Assembly: GCF_003265345.1 (NCBI RefSeq)
Contig: NZ_QFWW01000010.1
Span: 916 to 64,915 of the forward strand
From: Lentzea terrae
GTDB taxonomy: Bacteria; Actinomycetota; Actinomycetes; Mycobacteriales; Pseudonocardiaceae
Reading direction: 5' to 3'
Length of the DNA: 64,000 nucleotides
Under the pieces are notes generated by a model that saw nothing but the letters and a program-made list of their open reading frames with translations, was not told the DNA's origin and did not search any database. Positions 21,954 to 33,293 of the stretch are shown piece after piece. Position 1 is the first letter of the stretch; the number at the start of each line of letters is the position of its first letter. Made by a program: the position numbers and the translations under genes.

Positions 21954-22216
21954 GCATCCGGCAACAGGTTCTGGTCCTGTACCTCTCCAACTCCGCGCTC
22001 GACTCGCCCGTGGTGGGCTGGTCCCGTTACGACGGCACGGGTGCCACCCAGCCCACCACGGGCGACTCCGACGAACCTCCCTACCCCGACGGCGTGGCGG
22101 CCCTGCGGGACGGCTGGCGGCTCATCCAGGCGTCCCAGCTGCTGCCACCCCAGCCGGGGGTCGAGTACGGCACGTCGTTCCTCAAGCACGAGTTCTTCTT
22201 CGAGAAGCTCCTCTAG
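21950..22216 (+). CDS. small protein of unknown function coupled to the PhyH gene
   Basis: The 88-residue soluble protein has no signal peptide or membrane segment. It is rich in aromatics near its end (DGWRLIQASQLL, HEFFFEKL), with a Pro/Gly/Thr-rich middle. I do not recognise the family; the GW-L-Q segment only faintly recalls DUF4177-like domains. Its ATG overlaps the PhyH stop (ATGA), so it probably acts with that enzyme. Its stop TAG shares CTAG with the stop of the convergent GH43 gene. Confidence 0.75.
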   Translation: MSIRQQVLVLYLSNSALDSPVVGWSRYDGTGATQPTTGDSDEPPYPDGVAALRDGWRLIQASQLLPPQPGVEYGTSFLKHEFFFEKLL

Positions 22217-24156
22217 GGCGTGGAGAGCTCGAACCTCGACACCGTGACCGCGCCGCCCAGTGCCTGGGTGGCGTGGTTGAAGATGCCGAACCGGTAGCCC
22301 ATGAAGAACTGCCACTCGTTCTTCAACGTGAAGCCGGTGCCGAGCGAGGTGAAGTTCACCCCGTCGGTGCTGTAGGAGAACCGCGCCTGCCGGCCGCTGC
22401 CCGGCCGGATGTCGGCGTTGGCGCGCAACCAGATCCGGGTGCCGGTGAAGTTCGTGCTCGCGATCTCCGTGCCGGTGCCGGTGGTGTTCCAGTTGCCGTC
22501 CATGGTGAGGCCGTTGACCATCACCACCCGGTTGCGGCCGCTGTCGCGCTTGATCCCGATCCAGGCCGAGGAGTCCCGCAACATCGCGAGACCGCTGCGG
22601 TCGCCGTCGCGCATCGACGTCAGGTCGAGCGTGACGGTGGCCGTGGACGACGGGCCCTGGATGCGGTGGGTGAGTGTGTTGCGGGCGTTGTACAGGTCGT
22701 TGGTGACGGTCGCCGTCGAGAGGCGCAAACCGTTGTTGACGCTGTACTTCGTGGTGTCGGGGTTGTGGTTCCACTCCCATTGCGGGCCGAGTGCGGTGCC
22801 CTGGAACGTGTCCACGCCGATCATCGGTTTGACTTGGCGCGGTGGCGGCGGCAGGTTCGGCATCGGATAGGTGGCGCCCCAGCCGCCGTTGACCGTGGTG
22901 ATGCGCGGCCAGCCGTCGGCGGTCCAGGTGATCGGCGCGAGCACCGGCATGCGACCGCCGGGGTAGGCGTCGATGAAGGCCATGTAGTACCAGTCGCCGC
23001 GCTGCGTCTGCACCAGGCCGCCCTGGTGCGGCACGCCGGCGCCCTGGACCGGGCTGGGCATGTTCAGCAGCACCTGCTGGACGGTGTACGGGCCGAACGG
23101 GCTGGACGCCTTGAGCACGTACTGACCGTTCGCGGGCCTGGTCAGCCAGATGTAGTAGCTGCCGTTGCGCTTGTAGAACCGGGCGCCTTCCAGCGTTCCG
23201 ATGTTCGACGGCGTCTGGAACACCTGCTGGGAGCGCACCTCGGACTTCCCGTCCGGCGAGAGCTGCGCGACGCTGATCTGGGTGTTGCCGTAGGCGACGT
23301 ACATCGTGTCGTTGTCGTCGATCAGCATGCCGGCGTCGTAGTAGCACTTCGGGATGGTCGACAGCTTGGACCACTGCCCGTCCACCGCGGCGGCCGTGTA
23401 GATGTGGGTCTGGGCGAAGTCGACGCACCCGCCCCAGTAGAAGGTCTTGTTGCTCTTGCGGTAGTTCAGCATCGAGGCCCAGATGCCTCGCACATATCCG
23501 CGGCCACCGTTGAGGTCGTACTTGGCGCCGAAGTCCAGTCGTGGCACCGAGTGTCCGGCGTACTCCCAGTTCGCCAGGTCGTAGGAGCGCAGGACCGGCG
23601 CACCCGGCGAGTAGTGCATGGTCGACGCCGAGTAGTAGTACGTGTCGTCCACGCGGATGATGTCGCCGTCCGCGAAGTCCTGCCACATCACCGGGTTCTT
23701 GAACGTGCCGGCCTGCGGCGTGGTGGTGGTCGTCGTCGACGTGGGCGGACTCCCGGTGTCGTTGCAGGTGACGCCGTTCAGGCGGAACGCCGCCGGGTCG
23801 GGGTTGGCCGAGGTGAACGTGCCGTTGAAGCCGAACTCGACCTTGCCGCCGGTGGGCACCGAACCGTTGTAGGAGAGGTTGCGCGCACCGACCTGCTCGC
23901 CGGTCTGCGTGATCTCGGCGTTCCAGTGCTGCCCGACCTTCTGGCCTGCGGCGTACGTCCACTCGAGCGTCCAGCCGCTGATCGCGTCACCGGTGTTCGT
24001 GATGGACACGGACGCGCCGAAGCCGCCCTGCCACTCGGAGGTCTTGGTGTAGGTCACCGAACAGCCGGGAGCGGCCTGTGCCACCGTGCTCGCGGCCAGT
24101 CCTCCGGCCACGAGGGTGAGTGCGGCCAGGGCTGCCGCGACCGGCGCCCGCCTCAT
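22213..24156 (-). CDS. secreted GH43 glycosidase with N-terminal CBM2 and C-terminal sandwich domain
   Basis: The 647-residue protein has a signal peptide (to about 29), a CBM2 (about 30-133), a short Thr linker, a five-bladed GH43 domain (from FKNPVMWQDFADGDIIRVDDTYYY, with the acid in TLEGARF) and a C-terminal beta-sandwich like that of beta-xylosidases. Beta-xylosidase or arabinofuranosidase activity on arabinoxylan is likely; the subfamily was not settled. ATG 24156 overlaps the stop of the GH27 gene (ATGA), so translation is coupled. It is the last gene of the minus-strand unit from 28366. Confidence 0.88.
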   Translation of the reverse strand: MRRAPVAAALAALTLVAGGLAASTVAQAAPGCSVTYTKTSEWQGGFGASVSITNTGDAISGWTLEWTYAAGQKVGQHWNAEITQTGEQVGARNLSYNGSVPTGGKVEFGFNGTFTSANPDPAAFRLNGVTCNDTGSPPTSTTTTTTPQAGTFKNPVMWQDFADGDIIRVDDTYYYSASTMHYSPGAPVLRSYDLANWEYAGHSVPRLDFGAKYDLNGGRGYVRGIWASMLNYRKSNKTFYWGGCVDFAQTHIYTAAAVDGQWSKLSTIPKCYYDAGMLIDDNDTMYVAYGNTQISVAQLSPDGKSEVRSQQVFQTPSNIGTLEGARFYKRNGSYYIWLTRPANGQYVLKASSPFGPYTVQQVLLNMPSPVQGAGVPHQGGLVQTQRGDWYYMAFIDAYPGGRMPVLAPITWTADGWPRITTVNGGWGATYPMPNLPPPPRQVKPMIGVDTFQGTALGPQWEWNHNPDTTKYSVNNGLRLSTATVTNDLYNARNTLTHRIQGPSSTATVTLDLTSMRDGDRSGLAMLRDSSAWIGIKRDSGRNRVVMVNGLTMDGNWNTTGTGTEIASTNFTGTRIWLRANADIRPGSGRQARFSYSTDGVNFTSLGTGFTLKNEWQFFMGYRFGIFNHATQALGGAVTVSRFELSTP

Positions 24157-25787
24157 GACCGCGTCCACTTCTGGTTCGCTTGGCCGTTGCAGGTCCACAG
24201 CACCAGCCGCGAGCCGTTGGCGGTGCCGGACCGTTCCACGTCCAGGCACAGGCCGCCGTTGGCGTTGCGCACTGTTCCGTCGGCCTGCAACGTCCAGCGC
24301 TGGTTCGCCTGGCCGTTGCACTGCCAGACGATGACGCGGGTGCCGTTGGCGGTGCCCTGGTTGTACGCGTCGAGGCACTTGTCGCCGTAGACGCGGATCT
24401 CCCCGTTCGGCCAGGACGTCCACTGCTGGCTCGCCGCGGTGTGGCAGTCCCAGATCGTCGTGTTGGCACCGGCAGCGGTGGAGGCGTTCTCGACGTCGAC
24501 GCACCGGTTCGATGCCGTGCCGCGCAGCCGGGCGGTGGTGGCGGTGATCGGGCTGCCGCCGCTCACCCGGTACGTCGCCACGCCGTGGGCCGGGACCGAG
24601 GCGGAGATCGCGCCCGAGGTGGTGGAGGTGCCGCCGGTCCAGAGGTCGGTGAGCGTGAAGCTGGTGCCCGACAAGCCGATCTGCGCGGCCGTGGTGGAGA
24701 CGGTCGCGGTGCCGTTGCCGCGGTTGAACAGTCCGATGGCGACCGTGCCGTCGGAAAGCGGCTTGGCGAACACCTCGGTGGCGCCGTCGTCGCGCACGCG
24801 GCGACCGCCGATGCCGAGCCGGTCCTGGTTCGCCGCGATCAGGCGCTGGTTGCGCAGGACCGCGCTCACGTCCCCGGACATCGTGCGGATGTCGTTGCCC
24901 GCCATCAGCGGTGCGGCCATGAGCGACCACAACGCGAAGTGCGAGCGGGACTCGGTGAGGGTGAGGCCAGGGCGTCCGACGACGAGCATGTCCGGGTCGT
25001 TCCAGTGGCCGGGGCCTGCCTGGACGGCGAGCGGCGCGGTGATGTCGACGACGTTGCCCACGCCCATCGGATAGCTGTTGACGTTGCCGTTCTGCCAGAT
25101 GTCCAGCAGGTCCTCGGTGGTGCGCCACAGGTCGGCGACCTCGCCCCAGTTGTACTTGTCGCCGGTGGGCGCGTGGAAGCTGTTGGGGTTGATGCTGTAG
25201 ACGATCGGGCGGCCGGTGGCGCGCAGCGCGTCGCGCATGATCGTGAACCGGGCGACCTGCTCGTCGCGGGTGCCGCTGCCGGAACACCAGTCGTACTTCA
25301 GGTAGTCCACGCCCCACGACGCGAACGACCGGGCGTCCTGGACCTCGTGGCCCTTGCTGCCGGTCGAACCGGGGTGCGTGCCGACGCCCTGCGCGCACGT
25401 CTTCTCGTTCGGTGCCTGGTAGATGCCGAACTTGAGCCCGCGCGCGTGGATGTAGTCGCCCAGCGCCTTCATGCCGCTCGGGAACTTGGTCGGATGCGCC
25501 CGCAGGTTGCCGCCGGAGTCGCGCTGCGGGTCGAACCAGCAGTCGTCCACGACCACGTACTGGTAGCCGGCGTCACGCATGCCGGAGGACACCATCGCGT
25601 CCGCGGCCTGGCGGACCTGGGCCTCGGTGATGCCGCAGCCGAAGCTGTTCCAGCTGTTCCAGCCCATCGGCGGGGTCACGGCCGGACTGCCGGGTGCGGC
25701 CTGCGCGACGGGTTGTGCGGTGACGGTCGCGAACGCCACCAGGACGGCGGCGGCGAGGTGCGGCAGTTTCCTGGACCGGACGGGCAT
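24153..25787 (-). CDS. secreted GH27 alpha-galactosidase with CBM13
   Basis: The 544-residue protein has a signal peptide (to about 30), a GH27 barrel (TPPMGWNSWNSFGCGI at its start; YLKYDWC holds the nucleophile Asp; the second Asp lies further along the barrel), a C-terminal beta domain and a ricin-type CBM13 with three CLD/W repeats. It removes terminal alpha-galactose, or possibly beta-L-arabinopyranose as some GH27 members do, from hemicellulose. AAAGGGG precedes the ATG. It follows GH62 by 73 bp containing a hairpin, and overlaps the GH43 start. Confidence 0.92.
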   Translation of the reverse strand: MPVRSRKLPHLAAAVLVAFATVTAQPVAQAAPGSPAVTPPMGWNSWNSFGCGITEAQVRQAADAMVSSGMRDAGYQYVVVDDCWFDPQRDSGGNLRAHPTKFPSGMKALGDYIHARGLKFGIYQAPNEKTCAQGVGTHPGSTGSKGHEVQDARSFASWGVDYLKYDWCSGSGTRDEQVARFTIMRDALRATGRPIVYSINPNSFHAPTGDKYNWGEVADLWRTTEDLLDIWQNGNVNSYPMGVGNVVDITAPLAVQAGPGHWNDPDMLVVGRPGLTLTESRSHFALWSLMAAPLMAGNDIRTMSGDVSAVLRNQRLIAANQDRLGIGGRRVRDDGATEVFAKPLSDGTVAIGLFNRGNGTATVSTTAAQIGLSGTSFTLTDLWTGGTSTTSGAISASVPAHGVATYRVSGGSPITATTARLRGTASNRCVDVENASTAAGANTTIWDCHTAASQQWTSWPNGEIRVYGDKCLDAYNQGTANGTRVIVWQCNGQANQRWTLQADGTVRNANGGLCLDVERSGTANGSRLVLWTCNGQANQKWTRS

Positions 25788-25817
25788 CGGTGCCCCTTTC
25801 TGGTGCTCAACAAGGGT

Positions 25818-25848
25818 GACGCCGCCGGGTCGGGGGTCCGGCGGCGTC
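25818..25848 (-). terminator. hairpin between the GH62 and GH27 genes
   Basis: An 11-bp perfect stem (GACGCCGCCGG / CCGGCGGCGTC) begins 13 bp after the GH62 stop. It may end part of the transcripts and lower GH27-GH43 expression, or protect the upstream message. Confidence 0.6.
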
Positions 25849-25860
25849 GGTCCTGGCAGG

Positions 25861-27315
25861 TCAGCAGGTCGAGTTGGTCTGGGTCAGCAGGCCGAGCTTC
25901 CAGGGCAGCTTGTTGTACTCACCGCCCGCGTTGGGATCCATGCCCTGGTACAGGAAGCGGAGCTTGCACGGACTTATCTCCATCGTCTGGTCGATGCCGG
26001 TGCGGATCATCTCGCCGTGGCTGATGTCGCGCGTCCACTGTCCATTCGGGAACGTCGTGTTGTTGTGCCTGGCGAACGGGTTGTTCTCCTCGGCGGCCAG
26101 CGGGGTCCAGGGACCGGTGATCGCCGGTGCGGTCCAGGTGCGGAACCAGCGCCTGCCGTCCGACCCGATCGCCTCGTGCACCAGCAGGTACTGGTTCTTG
26201 CCGGCGATCTTGTAGACGTTGGAGGCCTCGAACAACCGGTTCTGGTTCGGGTCCTGCATCGCGATCACGGTGTTGGTGAACCCGTTGGGGTACTGCGCCA
26301 TCGTCGTCTCGGACCGGTAGAGATGGCCGTTGTCGTCGGACGAGAACAGGTAGCACTTGGCGTTGTCGCACACCACCCAGAAGTCGACCCAGTAACCGTC
26401 GCCGATGTTGTCGCGGATGATCTGCGGCATGCCGTTGGCGTAAAAGTTCTTCGGCGCCGACCACGACGAGGGGTTGGAGATGTCCGTGGTCGTGGAGTAC
26501 GACGCGTTCGAGCCCGTTTGGTACACCAGGTACCACAGGCGTTGTGGCGCGAAGTAGTAGACGTGCGGCGCGGCCTTGTAACCGCTGCCGACCGCCGTGC
26601 GGTCCAGGTAGTGGTGCTGTGCCGAGGAGGCCTGCGACCAGTCGCTGAAGCTCATGTACACCAGGTTGTAGCCAGTGGTGTAGACCGAGGCGAACACGTG
26701 GTACTTGCCGTTGTGGTAGACGACGCTCGGGTCCTTCACCGAGTAGACGTTCGGGTGCGCGCCGTCCGGCTTGGGGCCGATCAACGCGCCGCTGGAGGAC
26801 CAGCGGAAGCTCGACGGCAGGTTGCCCACGGGCGGGTTGCCCGTCGTGGTCGTCGTCGTTGTCGTCGTGGTGGGGCCGACGTCGCCGGTGCACAAGGTGC
26901 CGTTCAGCGAGAACTCCGTGGGGTTCGGGTTGTTCATGCCGGTCGACGAGCCGTTGAACCCGAACTCGACCTTGCCTCCGGTCGGGATCGACGCGTTGTA
27001 GGACACGTTGCGCGCGGTGACATCGCCCCCGGACTGGGTCGCGTCGGCGTTCCACGCCTGCTTCACCTGCTGGCCGGCGCTGAAGCTCCAGGTCAGCGTC
27101 CAGCCGTTGATCGCGTCGCCCAGGTTGGTGATGCTGACGTTCGCGGTGAACCCACCGTCCCATTGCGACGGTGCGGAGTAGGACACCGAACAACCGGGTG
27201 CGGCGGCAGCGGGCGGAAGCGTCGCCGCCGACATCGCGGTCACCGCGAGGAGCGGCACCGCGGCGAGCACCGCGAGCCGGGCCCGCCGGGAGTTGAACAG
27301 TCGCGCGAAGAACAT
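25861..27315 (-). CDS. secreted GH62 arabinoxylan arabinofuranohydrolase with N-terminal CBM2
   Basis: The 484-residue protein has a long signal peptide (to about 39), a CBM2 (about 40-145), a poly-Thr linker and the GH62 five-bladed domain (SFRWSSSGALIGPKPDGAHP, then VKDPSVVYHNGKYHVFAS with the catalytic Asp). GH62 enzymes remove arabinose from xylan chains. ATG 27315 has GAAGGGTG upstream; the open frame continues 5' but reads through the promoter-proximal gap. The SGNH gene ends 31 bp upstream, so the two are co-transcribed. Confidence 0.93.
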   Translation of the reverse strand: MFFARLFNSRRARLAVLAAVPLLAVTAMSAATLPPAAAAPGCSVSYSAPSQWDGGFTANVSITNLGDAINGWTLTWSFSAGQQVKQAWNADATQSGGDVTARNVSYNASIPTGGKVEFGFNGSSTGMNNPNPTEFSLNGTLCTGDVGPTTTTTTTTTTGNPPVGNLPSSFRWSSSGALIGPKPDGAHPNVYSVKDPSVVYHNGKYHVFASVYTTGYNLVYMSFSDWSQASSAQHHYLDRTAVGSGYKAAPHVYYFAPQRLWYLVYQTGSNASYSTTTDISNPSSWSAPKNFYANGMPQIIRDNIGDGYWVDFWVVCDNAKCYLFSSDDNGHLYRSETTMAQYPNGFTNTVIAMQDPNQNRLFEASNVYKIAGKNQYLLVHEAIGSDGRRWFRTWTAPAITGPWTPLAAEENNPFARHNNTTFPNGQWTRDISHGEMIRTGIDQTMEISPCKLRFLYQGMDPNAGGEYNKLPWKLGLLTQTNSTC

Positions 27316-27346
27316 GATCACCCTTCGTCGTCGGAGGGAATCTGGA

Positions 27347-28366
27347 TCACGGGCCGGTGCCGGAGCAGGTGGCGGCGCTGATCGCCGCTGTGCCGGCACC
27401 GGAGGCGAGGAAGCCGAACGTCGCGGAGCCGTTGGGACTGATCGTGCCGTTGTACTCGGCGTTGGTGACCGTGACCGAACCGCTGGCCGTGCCACCCCAG
27501 GTCTGCGTGACGGTGTGGCCGTTCGGCAGCGTGAACCGGACGGTCCAGCCGGTGATCGTCGACGCGGTGGGGTTGGCAACGGTGACCTCGGCCTGGAAGC
27601 CGCCGTTCCAGGTGCGCGTCACCTGTGGCGTCGCCGTGCAGGTGCTGCCCGGTTGCCCCGGGTCGCCGATGCTGCCGGGCACCGACGACAACGCCCGGAA
27701 CCAGACCGCGGCCATCTTGCGGTAGCCGGCGGCGTTCGGATGGATGCCGTCGGGCAGGTCGGAGATCGGCACCGCCGGGTACATGTCCACGACGTGCACC
27801 CGCTTGCCCGCCGCCGCCTTCGCCCGCAGCAGCGGCACGATGGCGGCGTTGTAGTTGCGCACGGTCGCGTCGGCGAACCGGATCGGGATGATCGTGGAGA
27901 CGAAGACGTCCGCGCCCGGCGCCTGGCTGGTGATCTTGTCCACCAGCGCGGAGAGCCGCCGGGGTGCGCCGGCCGGATCGCTGCCGTACATGTCGTTGGT
28001 GCCGATGTGCAGCATGATCGTGCGCGGGGTGTAGGTGCGCAGCCAGTTCACGACGTTCGCGTCGATCTGCGCGATGGTCCAGCCGGGGTGGCCCTCGTGG
28101 TTGCGGTCGGGCATGCTGCTCGGTCCGTCCGTCAGGGAACCGACGAAGTCGACCGAGCGTCCGGCGTTGCGCAGTGACGTCCCGAGGTCGAGCCGGTAGC
28201 CGCCGATCGAGCCGCCCTGGGTGATCGAGTCGCCCAGCGGCATCACCCGCACCGGAGCGGCGGCAGCAGTTCTGGAGTCCGCAGTGGACGAATGGGCGAC
28301 CGCGGGTGACGCCGCCAGCAGGACGGCGGCGAACACACCGCACAGCGCCTTCAACGGGTTCGGCAT
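27347..28366 (-). CDS. secreted SGNH/GDSL esterase (CE3-like) with CBM2
   Basis: The 339-residue protein has a signal peptide, an SGNH hydrolase domain (block I PLGDSITQGG, block III HIGTNDM, block V LPDGIHPNAAGY with Asp and His) and a C-terminal CBM2. The compact domain looks like CE3 acetylxylan esterases. It starts the GH62-GH27-GH43 unit, so removal of acetyl groups from xylan is the likely role. GGAAGG precedes the ATG, and a LacI-type palindrome lies 72 bp upstream of the start. Confidence 0.88.
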   Translation of the reverse strand: MPNPLKALCGVFAAVLLAASPAVAHSSTADSRTAAAAPVRVMPLGDSITQGGSIGGYRLDLGTSLRNAGRSVDFVGSLTDGPSSMPDRNHEGHPGWTIAQIDANVVNWLRTYTPRTIMLHIGTNDMYGSDPAGAPRRLSALVDKITSQAPGADVFVSTIIPIRFADATVRNYNAAIVPLLRAKAAAGKRVHVVDMYPAVPISDLPDGIHPNAAGYRKMAAVWFRALSSVPGSIGDPGQPGSTCTATPQVTRTWNGGFQAEVTVANPTASTITGWTVRFTLPNGHTVTQTWGGTASGSVTVTNAEYNGTISPNGSATFGFLASGAGTAAISAATCSGTGP

Positions 28367-28438
28367 GGAGAGCCTTCCCGGGAGACCGAGGTGACAGGGA
28401 CTTCCAGCAATGTAACGACGGCGTCACACCCGGTCAAA

Positions 28439-28466
28439 GCTAAACTTGTGAGCGTTCACTTTTAGC
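28439..28466. promoter_or_regulatory. LacI-type operator GTGAGCGTTCAC inside GCTAAA...TTTAGC
   Basis: A 12-bp near-palindrome (28448-28459) is nested in inverted GCTAAA/TTTAGC ends. The same nested design, with preceding TCAA, occurs at 34963-34988 between the GH6 and GH10 genes. It lies between the LacI gene and the first gene of the arabinoxylan unit. Control by that LacI protein is inference. Confidence 0.65.
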
Positions 28467-28577
28467 TCGCAGCAGTCGATTATGTCGAATTTCCGTTCGA
28501 CTGCAGGAGAAATGCTCGCGCCTGCACAGCGGGTTCGGAACGACCGCAGCCCTACGCTGTTAGCGTGAACATCACGT

Positions 28578-29648
28578 TCACCCGCGCGGCGCTGCCACCG
28601 ATCCGCCCTGACGCACCGGCATCGGCACTCGATGGGTCAGCGGAGCTCGCGCGCCGCGCGGGCGGACGACCAGGTCCACCAGGACCTTCACCGCCCGCAC
28701 CCCGAGCTCGTAGTGCGGCAACGCGACCGTGGTCAGCCGCGGTCGCAGCCACGAGGCGACGGGGTGGTCCTCGAACCCGATCACCGAGACGTCCTGCGGC
28801 ACCGAGAGGCCGGCCTCGTCGAGTGCCTGGTACGCCCCGGACGCAAGGTGGTCGTTGAGGCACACCAGCGCCTGGGGCCGGTGTTCGCGCAGCAGTGCCG
28901 CGGTGGCGTGGTAGCCGTGCTCCTGTGTCCACTTCGGACACCACTGGGCACTGGCGACCTCGATCCCCTCGGCGGTGAGGACTTCACGCAGGCCGAGGAG
29001 GCGTTCCGCGGCCGCGATGCCGTGCGGCGGAAGATCGCACGGACCCGGTCCTGCGCCGATCAGGTGAATCTCGCGGTCGTGCCCCGCCTCGACGAGGACG
29101 CGCGCGGCGGACCGGCCGGCCTGCACCTCGTCGGGCAACACCGCCGGAGCCGCCGTGCGGGTCGTGGAGGTCGCGTTGAGCAGCACGGCGGGACTGTCGT
29201 ACGAGGAGTCCGGGACTACGACCGTCCTGGTGTGCATGGAGGCGAACACCACGCCGTCCGCGCGCCGTTCGCGCATCGCGTCGGCCAGCGCCCGCTCGAC
29301 CACCGGATCTCCGCCGGACTCGGCCACGAACAGCATGAACCCGAGCCGGTACGCGGCATCCACCGCGCCCTTGACCATGTCACCGGCCCAGCCCGACGAC
29401 GCCACCGTGTCGGACACGAACCCGATCGTCTGCGACCGCCCCGCGCGCGGCGGCGCGGTCCCGGCGCTGCGCCGATAACCCAGTTCGTGTGCCGTCGACC
29501 GCACTCGGCGCTCGGCGTCCGCGGAGATGCGGAGCTCCCGCGCGCGCCCGGTCAGCACCAACGACGCCGTCGTGACCGACACCCCGCTCGCCGCCGCAAC
29601 GTCGGCCAGCGTCACCCGCGTCCGTCCCACCGCCGATCCGCCTCCCAT
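28578..29648 (-). CDS. LacI-family transcriptional regulator
   Basis: The 356-residue protein has the LacI helix-turn-helix (VTLADVAAASGVSVTTASLVLTGRA, about 12-36) and a full periplasmic-binding-protein-like sensor domain. It lies directly upstream of, and on the same strand as, the SGNH-GH62-GH27-GH43 unit, with a LacI-type palindrome in the gap. It is therefore the best candidate regulator of arabinoxylan use, with an arabinose- or xylose-derived inducer. ATG 29648 lacks a clear ribosome-binding site, and GTG at codon 7 is an alternative start. Confidence 0.9.
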   Translation of the reverse strand: MGGGSAVGRTRVTLADVAAASGVSVTTASLVLTGRARELRISADAERRVRSTAHELGYRRSAGTAPPRAGRSQTIGFVSDTVASSGWAGDMVKGAVDAAYRLGFMLFVAESGGDPVVERALADAMRERRADGVVFASMHTRTVVVPDSSYDSPAVLLNATSTTRTAAPAVLPDEVQAGRSAARVLVEAGHDREIHLIGAGPGPCDLPPHGIAAAERLLGLREVLTAEGIEVASAQWCPKWTQEHGYHATAALLREHRPQALVCLNDHLASGAYQALDEAGLSVPQDVSVIGFEDHPVASWLRPRLTTVALPHYELGVRAVKVLVDLVVRPRGARAPLTHRVPMPVRQGGSVAAPRG

Positions 29649-29805
29649 TCACCGTTCGCGCCGGCCGCTCTCGCGGCCGGAGTACCACGAAATGCAGGTG
29701 AACACCCGCGCCCCGGCCGACTTGTCGCAACCGGAGCAACACGATGCCGATGATCACCCGTCCTCACCGTGCGGCCTGGGCGGAGGGGCCGCGCGGCGGA
29801 CGTAC

Positions 29806-30579
29806 TCACCTCTTCAGCCGGTCCGGATCCCCGGCCTCACCGCGACGGACCAGCCACGCCTCGGTGATGTGCGTGAACATGGCATCGGCCGCACCGGCCG
29901 CGTCCCGGTCCGCGATGCGCTCGTAGATGTGCCGGTGTCCCGCATTGGAGGCCTGGCACAGCTCACGACCGCTCTTGCCCAGGTAGCCGGCCACGGTGAT
30001 GGCCTGCGCCTCCAGCGAGCGCACCACACCGCGGGCGATGCGGTTCCCCGACGCCTGCATGATCTCGTCGTGGAAGAGGCGGTCGTGCTCCTCGTACGTG
30101 GGCACGTCGTCGACGAGCTCGTCCATGCGGTCCACCAGGGCCCGCAACCGCTCGACGGTGTCCTGGTCGGCCGTCTGCGCGGCGACCTGCGCCATGTCGG
30201 ACTCGAGCAACCGCCTGGTCACCACGAGGTCGTCGAGGACCGCGAGGCTCTCGTCCTCGGCGATCGTGGCGGCGAGGACCAGCTCGTCGAGCATGTTCCA
30301 CCGCACCGGCGGGTTGACCATCGTGCCCGCGCCCTGGCGGACCAGGACCAACCCCTTCTCCTGCAGCACCTTCACCGCTTCGCGGATCACCGTCCTGCTC
30401 ACCGAGAACGTCTCGCAGAGCACCGGCTCCGGCGGCAGGGCCGCGCCGGAGGGGTACGTGCCGCGGACGATGCGCTGCACCAGCTCCGCGGTGACCGCGA
30501 CCGCGAGGCTCGCCGGTCTGCGCGTCCATCCCGGCGGCGCGGACGTGCCCGGTTCCGGCTGGCGACCTCTCGCTGTCAT
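29806..30579 (-). CDS. FadR-subfamily GntR regulator, paralogue of the one at 5895-6671
   Basis: The 257-residue protein is very similar over its full length to the first FadR-type regulator (shared VSRTVIREAVKVLQEKGLV, WNMLDELVL, VTRRLLESDMAQVAA, HITEAWLVRRG). It has the same winged helix and FCD domain. ATG 30579 is the equivalent start. The operator-like palindrome at 30637 resembles the one next to its paralogue. Here, however, the divergent transporter gene is reduced to a 27-codon relic. It may cross-regulate the intact operon or have taken over the beta-helix gene downstream. Confidence 0.9.
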   Translation of the reverse strand: MTARGRQPEPGTSAPPGWTRRPASLAVAVTAELVQRIVRGTYPSGAALPPEPVLCETFSVSRTVIREAVKVLQEKGLVLVRQGAGTMVNPPVRWNMLDELVLAATIAEDESLAVLDDLVVTRRLLESDMAQVAAQTADQDTVERLRALVDRMDELVDDVPTYEEHDRLFHDEIMQASGNRIARGVVRSLEAQAITVAGYLGKSGRELCQASNAGHRHIYERIADRDAAGAADAMFTHITEAWLVRRGEAGDPDRLKR

Positions 30580-30636
30580 CTTCGACTCCGTTGCGCCGCG
30601 GCCTGTTGCTGGACTCCACAGTATAGGTAACACCAT

Positions 30637-30651
30637 TGACGTCACACGTCA
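30637..30651. promoter_or_regulatory. second FadR-type operator, TGACGTCACACGTCA
   Basis: It matches 13 of 15 positions of the palindrome at 6733-6747 and keeps both half-sites TGACGT and ACGTCA. Its place relative to the GntR start (58 bp) is also like that of the first locus (62 bp). The 320 bp between the GntR and beta-helix genes hold this site, the relic frame and TGTCC/GGACA repeats near 30822-30847. Confidence 0.65.
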
Positions 30652-30722
30652 TACGAGTTAGTTTTCGCCTTGTTCCGCAGCCGGCCAGGACGGCCGGATC
30701 GGCCCTGGAGAAGTGAGCCGCA

Positions 30723-30806
30723 ATGAAGCAGCGCCCACTCCGGTTCGCAGGAGTCATCGTCGAATTCGTGGCTCCGCCGTTCGACAAATCGCTGCGCCCT
30801 GTTTGA
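30723..30806 (+). pseudogene. remnant of a sugar-binding-protein gene with internal deletion
   Basis: A 27-codon frame starts MKQR as the intact binding protein does, preceded by the same GAGAAGTGAGC leader. After a few unrelated codons it continues as GVIVEFVAPPFDK. That matches residues 66-78 of the intact protein (GVTVEFVAQPFDQ), in frame. About 50 codons between are missing, and the frame stops soon after. This is best read as the decayed copy of a duplicated regulator-transporter locus. A new small peptide is a less likely reading. Confidence 0.75.
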
Positions 30807-33275
<2,469 letters not shown>

Positions 33276-33293
33276 CGCCTTGACGTTCTGGTG

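Noticed and set aside
22273-24390. 705-codon plus-strand frame opposite GH43
   Set aside because: There are no domains, and the composition matches other antisense frames; the minus strand has full GH43 and CBM2 motifs.
22213-25398. One 1061-residue protein joining GH27-region sequence and GH43
   Set aside because: The upstream half is the GH27 gene read out of frame. GH43 has its own signal peptide at 24156, and GH27 reads correctly in another frame.
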